Shown piece after piece: positions 1 to 6,128 of a stretch of DNA of 9,816 bases. Source of the stretch: JADGHX01 sp035760965 (GTDB lineage Bacteria > Pseudomonadota > Gammaproteobacteria > Steroidobacterales > Steroidobacteraceae); NCBI GenBank assembly GCA_035760965.1, contig DASTRY010000015.1:1-9816 (forward strand). The letters are read 5' to 3'. The position numbers and the translations under genes were made by a program. The notes below the pieces were generated by a model, which saw nothing but the letters and a program-made list of their open reading frames with translations, searched no databases and was not told the origin of the DNA. Each line of letters opens with the position of its first letter. The first letter of the stretch is position 1.

Positions 1-205
1 CTGGATCGGCCCCCACCGGCGTCAAGGCCAAGATCTCGCGCAGTTTCCAAACATCGCGCGCTGGTACGACAGTGTCGGTCGACGTCCTGCCGTGCGTGCA
101 GCGTGCGCACTCGAGCCGGAAGTGTCCGCCGATGAAGCGGCCCGGAAATTCCTCTACGGCCAAACGGCTCGCACGCTGAGCGAGGCATCGCGAGGTGAGT
201 CATGA
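1..205 (+). CDS. Glutathione S-transferase, C-terminal fragment (5' end outside window)
   Basis: The open frame enters from the left edge (first full codon at base 2) and ends at the TGA at 203-205, giving about 67 residues. The segment PNIARWYDSVGRRPAVRAA is the typical last helix of the all-alpha C-terminal domain of bacterial glutathione S-transferases, where a P-N-(I/L)-x-R-W-x...RPAV pattern recurs. A tail of about 35 residues rich in Ala, Glu and Arg follows. The family conjugates glutathione to electrophiles or removes glutathione or halide/ether groups in the cytoplasm. The N-terminal thioredoxin-like domain is not visible, so the class and substrate cannot be told. The stop overlaps the start of the next gene (ATGA at 202-205), so the two GST-type genes are probably translationally coupled. 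Family assignment is fairly sure; substrate is unknown. Confidence 0.8.
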   Translation, partial: WIGPHRRQGQDLAQFPNIARWYDSVGRRPAVRAACALEPEVSADEAARKFLYGQTARTLSEASRGES

Positions 206-1125
206 TCACGCCCATACTCTGGAGCTACGACGCCTCCCCTTTCACGCAACGCGCCTTGCGCGTGCTCGGCATGAAGAATCTCGACTGGGGCTGGGTCGAA
301 ACGCCGATGGTGCCGCCCAAGGATGCGCTCGTCGCACTCACCGGCGGCTACCGCGGCACCCCCGTGCTGCAGCTGGGAAATGCCGTGTACATCGACTCGC
401 AACGCATTGCCGTCGAGCTCGAAAGCCGCTTTCCGCAGCCGGGCTTGTTCGGCGCAAGCGGCCGGGGCGTCGCATTGATGATGGTGAAATGGGCGGATGC
501 GTTCTTTCGCACAGGTCTGACGATCTCGGTGCAACTGCACGGCGCGCAGTGGCCGGAAGCATTCATGACGGACCGGCGCCATCTGTTCGCCGATTTCGAC
601 TGGGAGAACGCATTGCGAGACTCGACGCATGCGCGCGCGCAGTTCCGCGCGCACGCGGCGCTGCTCGAAGCGCAGCTCTCCGACGGTCGCCTTTTCCTGT
701 GTGGGAATACGCCCGGACTTGCAGACGCACACGCGCATCCGTTCGTCTGGATGGCGCTCGCGTATTTTCCGGAGGTCGCATGCCAGCTGTTCGCAGGATT
801 TGAGCGGCTGCAAGCGTGGAACGAACGCGTCGGCGCACTGGGCGAAGGAAAGCGCACGCCGATCCCACCAGCCGACGCCCTTGCGATTGCCCGTGCCACC
901 GAGAGCGCGGAGCAATCGTGGGTCGATCCAAACGACCCGCAGGCTCTGCGGGCGGGTGAGCGCATCGTCGTCGCGCCGGAGGACACGCGACGCGGCGAGG
1001 TGATCGGCGAGCTCGTTCGCCTCGATGCCGGCGAGATTGTCGTGCGCCGGAGCGATCCGGCATGCGGTGACGTGTTCGTCCACTTTCCGCGAATGGGCTA
1101 TCGCGTGTCGCGAGCCGCTGCATGA
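202..1125 (+). CDS. Glutathione S-transferase family protein with C-terminal extension
   Basis: A 307-residue protein. Residues 1-78 look like the thioredoxin-fold glutathione-binding domain: the start ILWSYDASPFTQR carries the S/P segment where the catalytic Ser/Cys usually lies, GTPVL at 52-56 has the conserved cis-Pro, and DSQRI at 65-69 is the glutathione gamma-glutamyl contact motif. Residues 90-215 form the helical domain, with the N-cap-like LADAHAHPFVW near 173-183. Most bacterial GSTs are 200-230 residues. This one continues with about 85 residues (220-307) rich in beta-type sequence (ERIVVAPED, GEIVVRRSDP, VFVHFPRMGYRV), an extension I have seen on a subset of GST-like proteins and whose role I do not know. 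ATG at 202 overlaps the preceding GST stop, and AGGTGA lies just upstream at 193-198. The gene converges with the CoA-transferase with only 8 bp between stops. Enzymatic activity is inferred from the fold; the substrate is unknown. Confidence 0.85.
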   Translation: MITPILWSYDASPFTQRALRVLGMKNLDWGWVETPMVPPKDALVALTGGYRGTPVLQLGNAVYIDSQRIAVELESRFPQPGLFGASGRGVALMMVKWADAFFRTGLTISVQLHGAQWPEAFMTDRRHLFADFDWENALRDSTHARAQFRAHAALLEAQLSDGRLFLCGNTPGLADAHAHPFVWMALAYFPEVACQLFAGFERLQAWNERVGALGEGKRTPIPPADALAIARATESAEQSWVDPNDPQALRAGERIVVAPEDTRRGEVIGELVRLDAGEIVVRRSDPACGDVFVHFPRMGYRVSRAAA

Positions 1126-1133
1126 GCGTGCGG

Positions 1134-2324
1134 TCAGATCACCTCTTGTGTTCGCAGCTCCGCGATCTGCGCGGCGCTGTAACCGAGCTCGGACAAAATG
1201 GCGTCGGTGTGCTCGCCGAGCTGCGGCGGCGGGTGGTGAATGGCCGCGGGTGTTCGGGTGAGCGTCAGCGGAAGCCCGACCACCGGTGCGGGCTTGGGCA
1301 GCCCGGGATACCCGCTCACAGCGGTGAAGAACTGCATCGCCGCGACCTGCGGATCGTCGAGAGCCTGCTGGGGTGTGTATACGGGGCCGGCGGGCAGACC
1401 CGCCCGCTCGAGCTCCGCAAGCGCTTCGGCGGTCGTACGTGTCTCGCACCACGCTCGCATGCGCTCGAGAATCTTCTCACTGTGATCTCCGCGCAACTGG
1501 TCCGTGGCATAGAGCGGATCGCGCAGCCAGCGCTCCTCCTCGCCCATCAGCCGAGCCCATCGCGCAAACAGACCTTGGCCGACGACGTGCGTCAGGATGT
1601 GGCCATCGCGCGTCGCGAATACATCGGACGGGGCGGAGGTCTGCACGCGATTGCCGGTGCCCACGCGATTCTTGCCGCTGACGGCTTGCTCGATCAGATG
1701 CGAATTGAAGACGGCGAGCGCAGTGCCGAGCAGCGACCCTTTCACTTCCTGGCCTTCGCCGGTTCGCTGCCGATGCAAGAGAGCGGCGAGCGTCCCGAAG
1801 GCCGCGAGCACTGCCGTGGCGTAGTCCACATAGGGCGCCGCCGCCTTCGCAGGTGCGCCGGGCGTTCCGGTGATGTACATCGCGCCGGACATCGCCTGCC
1901 CTACTCCGTCGAATCCGCCTCGATCCCGGTACGGGCCGGCGTCGCCGAACGCGGTCTGCGTCGTGAGAACGATGTCGGGACGCACCTGGCGCAGCGACTC
2001 GTAATCGAGACCCAGCGCGCGCAAAGTCGCCGGCGGCAGGTTCGCGACGACGACATCGGCACGCGCCGCCAGTCGGCGTACGATCTCACGGCTCGCGGGC
2101 TTGCCGAGATCGAGCGTCAACGAGCGTTTGTTGCACGCGGTCTGGAAGAACACGGCGCCTTCGCCCGCGGCAGTGATGGGCGCAATGAAGCGATCTTCGC
2201 CGCCGTCCCGTCGCTCGACGCGAATGACATCCGCGCCGAGGCAACCCAAGAGGGTCGCACAGTACGGGCCGGCCACGTACCGACCGAAATCGAGAACTCG
2301 CAAGCCGGCGAGAACGCTGGTCAC
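1134..2324 (-). CDS. Class III CoA-transferase (CaiB/BaiF family)
   Basis: From the GTG at 2324 the protein has 396 residues, the usual size of family III CoA-transferases (formyl-CoA:oxalate transferase, CaiB, BbsEF type). It opens with LAGLRVLDFGRYVAGPY and then LLGCLGADVIRVE, the standard CoA-binding start of the family, followed by NKRSLTLDL. The catalytic Asp, which forms the acyl-anhydride intermediate, is best assigned to D167 in APYVDYATAVLAAFG, close to Asp169 of formyl-CoA transferase. A later DGHILTHVVGQGLFARW segment matches the family's second half. It would move CoA from a donor acyl-CoA to a free carboxylate in the cytoplasm; a racemase role is less likely. Start choice: GTG 2324 has AGGA eight bases upstream, while the in-frame ATG at 2333 and GTG at 2345 lack a spaced ribosome site. 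It is divergent from the acyl-CoA dehydrogenase, suggesting a joint activation and oxidation role. The substrate is unknown. Confidence 0.9.
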   Translation of the reverse strand: MTSVLAGLRVLDFGRYVAGPYCATLLGCLGADVIRVERRDGGEDRFIAPITAAGEGAVFFQTACNKRSLTLDLGKPASREIVRRLAARADVVVANLPPATLRALGLDYESLRQVRPDIVLTTQTAFGDAGPYRDRGGFDGVGQAMSGAMYITGTPGAPAKAAAPYVDYATAVLAAFGTLAALLHRQRTGEGQEVKGSLLGTALAVFNSHLIEQAVSGKNRVGTGNRVQTSAPSDVFATRDGHILTHVVGQGLFARWARLMGEEERWLRDPLYATDQLRGDHSEKILERMRAWCETRTTAEALAELERAGLPAGPVYTPQQALDDPQVAAMQFFTAVSGYPGLPKPAPVVGLPLTLTRTPAAIHHPPPQLGEHTDAILSELGYSAAQIAELRTQEVI

Positions 2325-2332
2325 GGCGCACA

Positions 2333-2336
2333 TCCT
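2333..2336 (-). promoter_or_regulatory. Ribosome binding site of the CoA-transferase (decides the start)
   Basis: On the minus strand AGGA sits eight bases before the GTG at 2324. This is the only well-spaced Shine-Dalgarno-like element among the candidate starts GTG 2345, ATG 2333 and GTG 2324, and the resulting N terminus (MTSVLAGLRVLDFG) fits the family start closely. Confidence 0.5.
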
Positions 2337-2348
2337 AACGTGCACGAT

Positions 2349-2354
2349 GAGGAG
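2349..2354 (+). promoter_or_regulatory. Ribosome binding site of the acyl-CoA dehydrogenase
   Basis: GAGGAG followed by five bases and the ATG at 2360 is a strong Shine-Dalgarno sequence. It lies in the 35-bp gap between the divergent CoA-transferase and acyl-CoA dehydrogenase starts. An 8-bp palindrome CGTGCACG is next to it at 2339-2346, too short to call an operator. Confidence 0.7.
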
Positions 2355-2359
2355 ACGAC

Positions 2360-3520
2360 ATGGATTTCCGGCTGACTGAAGACCAACTCGCCCTGCAAGC
2401 GGCCGCTCGCAAGTACGTGCACGAGCGGCTGCGCCCGGTCGCCGACGAAATCGAGCGTACCGGCAACCCGCCCTCGCACGAGCTGGTACGCGAATACGCG
2501 ACGATGGGCTTTCTCGGCATCAACGTGCCCACCGAATATGGCGGCCTCGGGCTCGGCAACATCGAAGCGCTGATCGTGCTCGAGGAGCTGGGCAAGTGCT
2601 CCTCGGCCGTGGCATTCCCGGTCTTCGAGTCGTGCGTCGGACCGGTGCGGGCCATCGAGCGCTTCGCCGCCGCAGAGCTGAAGTCGCGCGTCGTGCCGCG
2701 TGTGTGTCGCGGCGAGCTGATGGTGGCGGTCTCGATGTCGGAGCCGCAGGCCGGCTCGGCGCTGACCGACCTCACCACGCGGGGCGAGCGGCGCGGCGAT
2801 CGCATCGTGCTGAACGGCACGAAGCGTTGGTGCTCTGGAGGCGGGCATGCGGATGGATACGTCGTGTACTGCCGGCTGAGCGATGATCCGGGCGCAAGGG
2901 GTATTGGCGCGGTGTACGTCGAGCGCGGCACGCCGGGCATGACCTTCGGCAAGCAAGAGAACCTCATGGGGTTCCGTGGCGTGCCGAGCTCCGACATCTA
3001 CTTCGACGATTGCGCGGTGCCGGTTGCGAACGTGGTCGTGCCGGCAGGCGGCTTTCGCAAGCTCATGGAAGCGTTCGACCTGGAACGCTGCGGCAATGCG
3101 ACCATGGCGCTCGCGCAAGCGAGCGGCGCGCTGACGGATGTTCTCACGTACGTGCAAGAGCGCGAGCAATTCGGCAAGCCGCTCATCGATTTCCAGGCCG
3201 TGCAGCTGCGGCTTGCGGAGATGCAGATGAAAGTCGACGCTGCGCGGCTGCTCATCTGGCGCGCAGCGAGCAACGACGAGCAAGAGCTGCCGAGCGTGCT
3301 CGACTCGTCTATCGCCAAATGCTTCGCCAACGAGATCGCACGCGAAGTCTGCGGACACGCCGTGCAGCTGATGGGCGGTTACGGCTACTCGAAGGAGTAT
3401 CCCATGGAGCGCCGCTTGCGCGACGCCTGGGGCTGGGGTATCGCCGGTGGCGCCATCGACATTCAGAAGGTCAACATCGCTTCGGCCCTCGTTGGGCGGC
3501 GCTTCGATCAGCGACGCTGA
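2360..3520 (+). CDS. Acyl-CoA dehydrogenase, catalytic Glu in the isovaleryl/long-chain position
   Basis: A 386-residue flavoenzyme of normal family length that introduces a 2,3 double bond into an acyl-CoA and passes electrons to ETF. Order: N-terminal helices (MDFRLTEDQLALQ to about 110), beta domain with the FAD/substrate motif VSMSEPQAGSALTDL (124-138), LMGFRGVPSSDIYFDDCAVP (202-221), and the C-terminal helical domain with REQFGKPLIDFQAVQLRLAEM (268-288) and LMGGYGYSKEYPMERRLRDA (337-356). The usual catalytic Glu of the IYEGT motif is absent; the aligned segment reads GIAGGAIDIQ with Gly at 363. Instead E242 in FDLERCGNATM matches the LDLER helix that carries the base in isovaleryl-CoA and long-chain acyl-CoA dehydrogenases. 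The enzyme therefore looks active and may favour branched or bulky substrates (inference). It lies divergent to the CoA-transferase and convergent with the Rieske ferredoxin. Confidence 0.93.
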   Translation: MDFRLTEDQLALQAAARKYVHERLRPVADEIERTGNPPSHELVREYATMGFLGINVPTEYGGLGLGNIEALIVLEELGKCSSAVAFPVFESCVGPVRAIERFAAAELKSRVVPRVCRGELMVAVSMSEPQAGSALTDLTTRGERRGDRIVLNGTKRWCSGGGHADGYVVYCRLSDDPGARGIGAVYVERGTPGMTFGKQENLMGFRGVPSSDIYFDDCAVPVANVVVPAGGFRKLMEAFDLERCGNATMALAQASGALTDVLTYVQEREQFGKPLIDFQAVQLRLAEMQMKVDAARLLIWRAASNDEQELPSVLDSSIAKCFANEIAREVCGHAVQLMGGYGYSKEYPMERRLRDAWGWGIAGGAIDIQKVNIASALVGRRFDQRR

Positions 3521-3550
3521 GGTGCGAGAGGTCATGCGAGTACAGACGTG

Positions 3551-3901
3551 TCAGAGCGAGCCGTGCGCGGGCAGCGGCGCCGCGGGGTCGATAGCGACTT
3601 CCAGCTCGCCGTCCACGACACGCACCTTGTGCGTGGCGAGCGGTCGCGTGGCTGGCGCGCCGAGCACCCGCCCGTCGCGCACGTCAAAGGAAGCGCCGTG
3701 CAGTGGGCAGATGAGTCGCACGCCGCGCAGACGCCCTTCGCTCATGCGCGCAAAGGCATGCGTGCAGACATTGTCCACGGCATACACGCCACCCTGCACC
3801 CGGCAGATCACGATCTCCCGCCCTCCCACGGCGCACGCGTGCATGCGGCCTTCAGGCAGCTCCGCGAGTGTCGCGACCCGTACGAATTCATCCTGTCCCA
3901 A
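3551..3901 (-). CDS. Rieske-type [2Fe-2S] ferredoxin
   Basis: A 116-residue soluble protein (from TTG at 3901) of the size of the ferredoxin components of Rieske oxygenases or the small subunit NirD type. The cluster-binding motif is complete: C46-T-H48 and, 16 residues later, C65-P-L-H68, within NVCTHAFARMSEG and ICPLHGASFDV. The flanking DGRVLGAPATRPLATHKVRVVDGELEV is the usual beta-sheet end of the fold. It carries single electrons in the cytoplasm, most plausibly from a reductase to an oxygenase such as the Rieske alpha subunit at the far end of the window (inference; they are on separate transcription units). Start choice: there is no ATG before Met20. TTG at 3901 is preceded by GGGGGGA seven bases upstream and gives the family-like start MGQDEFVRVATLAEL. 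A longer form from TTG 3922 would overlap the divergent neighbour. Partner is uncertain. Confidence 0.88.
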   Translation of the reverse strand: MGQDEFVRVATLAELPEGRMHACAVGGREIVICRVQGGVYAVDNVCTHAFARMSEGRLRGVRLICPLHGASFDVRDGRVLGAPATRPLATHKVRVVDGELEVAIDPAAPLPAHGSL

Positions 3902-3905
3902 GAGG
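3900..3905 (+). promoter_or_regulatory. Ribosome binding site of the ABM-domain gene
   Basis: AAGAGG precedes the ATG at 3916 by ten bases. It sits over the first codon of the divergent ferredoxin and supports 3916 over the longer in-frame ATG at 3868, which would run through the ferredoxin coding sequence. Confidence 0.55.
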
Positions 3906-3908
3906 TAG

Positions 3909-3914
3909 TCCCCC
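3909..3914 (-). promoter_or_regulatory. Possible ribosome binding site of the Rieske ferredoxin
   Basis: On the minus strand a G-run ending in GGGGGA lies seven bases upstream of the TTG at 3901. It is the best supported initiation signal for this gene and interleaves with the initiation region of the divergent gene that starts at 3916. Confidence 0.4.
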
Positions 3915-3915
3915 C

Positions 3916-4209
3916 ATGTCAACCACGTTCATCGCCAAGCTCGTCGTCAAGCCCGGCATGGAGGCCACGTTCGAGAACTTGCAGCGCGAGCTCTCTCAGC
4001 TGACGCATGCGCAGGAACCCGACACGCTCGTCTACGATGTGCTCAAGCACCGCACTCAGCCGCACACCTACGTCGTCTACGGTCGCTTCCGCGACGAAGC
4101 GGCGTTTCAACGGCATCAGACGATGCCGTTTCACGATCGCCTCGTACCGCCGATCCTCGCCTGCCTCGCGCAGGATATGGACTTGCAGTTCCTCGACTGG
4201 CGGGCCTGA
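3916..4209 (+). CDS. ABM-domain protein (antibiotic biosynthesis monooxygenase / YgiN-like)
   Basis: A 97-residue single-domain protein. The opening TTFIAKLVVKPGMEATFENL, the central EPDTLVYDVLKHRTQPHTYVVYGRF and the helix FQRHQTMPFHDRLVPPIL follow the ferredoxin-like alpha/beta pattern of ABM domains, including the conserved His in the A-F-x-x-H segment. Members are dimeric cofactor-free monooxygenases (quinol or anthrone oxidation), heme-degrading proteins, or proteins of unknown role; nothing here decides which. The ATG at 3916 is chosen because AAGAGG lies ten bases upstream and because the residues encoded from 3868 do not resemble the family. It is divergent from the Rieske ferredoxin with only 14 bp between start codons and convergent with the PQQ dehydrogenase with 11 bp between stops. 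Family call is good; function is open. Confidence 0.8.
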   Translation: MSTTFIAKLVVKPGMEATFENLQRELSQLTHAQEPDTLVYDVLKHRTQPHTYVVYGRFRDEAAFQRHQTMPFHDRLVPPILACLAQDMDLQFLDWRA

Positions 4210-4220
4210 GCGAGCGCCCC

Positions 4221-6128
4221 TCACGAACCCGCTGTGAAAACGAGCAGCACCCCACCCGGCATGTGGAAGTAGAGGCCGTACCCGGAATTCACGGCGAGAT
4301 ACCCGTCGCGAATCGCCGCTCCGGCGCCGCCGAAAGAGCCACCCTTTCCGGCCGCGCCGGAGACGGTCGGCACGGCGCGCGTCGAATCGATCTCCCACAG
4401 CACGTGCCCATTCGCGCCGTCGTACGCGCGCAGTCGGCCATCCATGTGGCCTGCGAACACGACGCCGGGAATTGCGGTGACGGCCGCGGAGATTCCGGGA
4501 TCGCAGAACGGGCGACCGTTGCAGACATCATCGGCAGGCGCGGACCAAAGGACACGCCCATTCGCCGCATCGAGCGCGTAGAGGCCCGGCTTGGGAGGCG
4601 AGTCGTACGAGCGACCGTCGTGTCCGTCTTTCATGTCGACGATCGGCACGTAGATGCGTGTGCCTTCACGCGCGAGCCCGAAGTGAATGCCGCCCTGAAT
4701 GCCGCCACGACCGACGCGTGTTTTCCAGAGCAGCTTGCCTTGCTCGTCCGGGTCGAGCGCATAAACGAAACCGTTCTTCTGCCCCGCGATCAGCACGCGC
4801 TTGCCGCCGGGCAAGGCCATGAGAATCGTGCCGGCAGCGACATCGACGTCCGGACCGTTCTCCGCCGGACAGTTCGGATTGTCGGCCATCATGCAACCGA
4901 CATTCCACGCGTCTCCGCTGGTGAGTTGTCGTGACCACATGAGCTTGCCGTCGCTCATACGGAATGCGAGCACAGCATCGCTGGTTACGCTGGCTGGCGA
5001 GCTATAGTTCTCGCCCGTGCCGGCGTATATCAGGCCCCGGCTTGCATCGATCGTCGGACTGTTCCAGATCGGCGCGCCCGAGGGCGCGAAAACGCGCGTA
5101 CCGAGCCGTGTGGTCCTGACCGGCTTCGGCTCCTCCGTGATCGAGTATGTCTTCCACTTCAGCGCGCCGCTTGCCGCATCCAAAGCAGCGATTGCGCCGC
5201 GAAACTTGCAGCACTCGTACTTCGGGTCGGCCGCGCTCGTCACCTCGAGAGACGAGATGGGTACATAGACGATGCCGTCGTGAAAAGCCGGAGATCCGGT
5301 GATGGTTGCGTTCGGATGCTCGTCGACCTTGACGCTCCACACGAGCTGGCCCGTACGAGCGTCGATTGCATAAACACGCGCGATGACGTCGCCGAAGTAC
5401 AAGAGCGAGCGCCGTGCGCCGACGGCGTCGGGATCGCCGACGATCGCCGTACGAACTTCCGCCGATGCGCGATAGGTCCAACGTACGCAGCCCGTGCGCA
5501 GGTCGAATGCATACACGGTCCCGTCGTGACTGCCGGTATAGACGGCACCGTGAGCGATCAAAGGTTGCGAGCGCGCGCGAATCGCATCGGGATAGGCAAA
5601 CGCCCACTTCAATTTGAGCCGCGGAACATCATCGCGGCTGATGCCGGCCAGTGCTGCGGGCACGAAGCGCGAATTGTCGTAGCCCCAGCCAACCGCCGCG
5701 GCCGGCTTGGAAGCGTCGAACGTTGCCGCTGTGCCGCTGCAGCGGGGCGGCGGACGCTCGGCCGACAGCGACGCGAAGCTCGTTGCCGAGAGATATTCCG
5801 CAACGTGCTTGCGGTCGGCTGGCGACAGCGAATCACCCTGCTGCTTCATCAAGCCGTGCTCGAGGGCGCCGAGAATGTTCCCCGGTGCCATCATTTGCAG
5901 GAACATTTTGTGGGGTGCCTTGGGCACCTGCCCTTCGTGGCAGGCCGAACAGCTCTTGCGATACACGGCCGCGCCCGGCCAGGTCTCGGGATTCGAGGTC
6001 TGCTTGCGCGACTGCAGCTCCGAGACATCCTTCAAGGTGCTCGTGCTCTGCTTGGCGGTCTCCGCAGCAGCAGCCGCCTGTGTCAGCAGCAAGCCCACGG
6101 ACGTGAATAGCGCGAGTGTCGTTCTCAC
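4221..6128 (-). CDS. Secreted PQQ-dependent dehydrogenase with N-terminal cytochrome c (polyvinyl-alcohol-dehydrogenase type)
   Basis: A 635-residue protein. Residues 1-22 are a signal peptide (MRTTLALF, hydrophobic core, AAAAAE), so it acts in the periplasm. Residues 50-115 form a cytochrome c domain with the heme site C60-S-A-C63-H64 and M94 in HGLMKQQGD as a candidate sixth ligand. From about 145 a beta-propeller follows with repeated G-x-VYAFD/ALDAA-x-G-x-x-W blades (for example 203-217, 251-264, 312-325, 454-468, 516-528, 565-578). Adjacent cysteines C306-C307 in YECCKFRG recall the vicinal disulfide next to PQQ in quinoprotein alcohol dehydrogenases. Architecture, order and length match the cytochrome-containing polyvinyl alcohol dehydrogenases (about 640 residues), which oxidise secondary alcohols and reduce cytochrome c. 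The start is GTG, overlapping the E2 stop as GTGA, with GGGGGA just upstream; it is the last gene of the operon. The true substrate is unknown; no oxidised-PVA hydrolase is seen here. Confidence 0.88.
   Translation of the reverse strand: MRTTLALFTSVGLLLTQAAAAAETAKQSTSTLKDVSELQSRKQTSNPETWPGAAVYRKSCSACHEGQVPKAPHKMFLQMMAPGNILGALEHGLMKQQGDSLSPADRKHVAEYLSATSFASLSAERPPPRCSGTAATFDASKPAAAVGWGYDNSRFVPAALAGISRDDVPRLKLKWAFAYPDAIRARSQPLIAHGAVYTGSHDGTVYAFDLRTGCVRWTYRASAEVRTAIVGDPDAVGARRSLLYFGDVIARVYAIDARTGQLVWSVKVDEHPNATITGSPAFHDGIVYVPISSLEVTSAADPKYECCKFRGAIAALDAASGALKWKTYSITEEPKPVRTTRLGTRVFAPSGAPIWNSPTIDASRGLIYAGTGENYSSPASVTSDAVLAFRMSDGKLMWSRQLTSGDAWNVGCMMADNPNCPAENGPDVDVAAGTILMALPGGKRVLIAGQKNGFVYALDPDEQGKLLWKTRVGRGGIQGGIHFGLAREGTRIYVPIVDMKDGHDGRSYDSPPKPGLYALDAANGRVLWSAPADDVCNGRPFCDPGISAAVTAIPGVVFAGHMDGRLRAYDGANGHVLWEIDSTRAVPTVSGAAGKGGSFGGAGAAIRDGYLAVNSGYGLYFHMPGGVLLVFTAGS

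Noticed and set aside
154..1452. 432-codon open frame on the - strand across the second GST gene
   Set aside because: The product is Arg/Ala/His-rich low-information sequence with no family resemblance, opposite a gene with clear GST motifs. Such frames are expected in GC-rich DNA.
2321..3535. 404-codon - strand frame antisense to the whole acyl-CoA dehydrogenase
   Set aside because: It mirrors the coding frame of a strongly supported gene, shows no recognisable domain, and would overlap the CoA-transferase start.
3868..3915. A longer N-terminus for the ABM protein from ATG 3868
   Set aside because: The extra residues do not resemble the family, would overlap the ferredoxin coding sequence, and the ribosome site supports ATG 3916.
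4200..4222. GGGC...GCCC inverted repeat as a bidirectional terminator between the ABM and PQQ genes
   Set aside because: The stem is only about four pairs with a ten-base loop and no T-run, and it overlaps a stop codon.
4221..6128. PQQ gene as a methanol or glucose dehydrogenase
   Set aside because: The N-terminal (not C-terminal) cytochrome c domain and the ECCKFRG segment fit the polyvinyl-alcohol-dehydrogenase type; there are no membrane helices as in glucose dehydrogenase.
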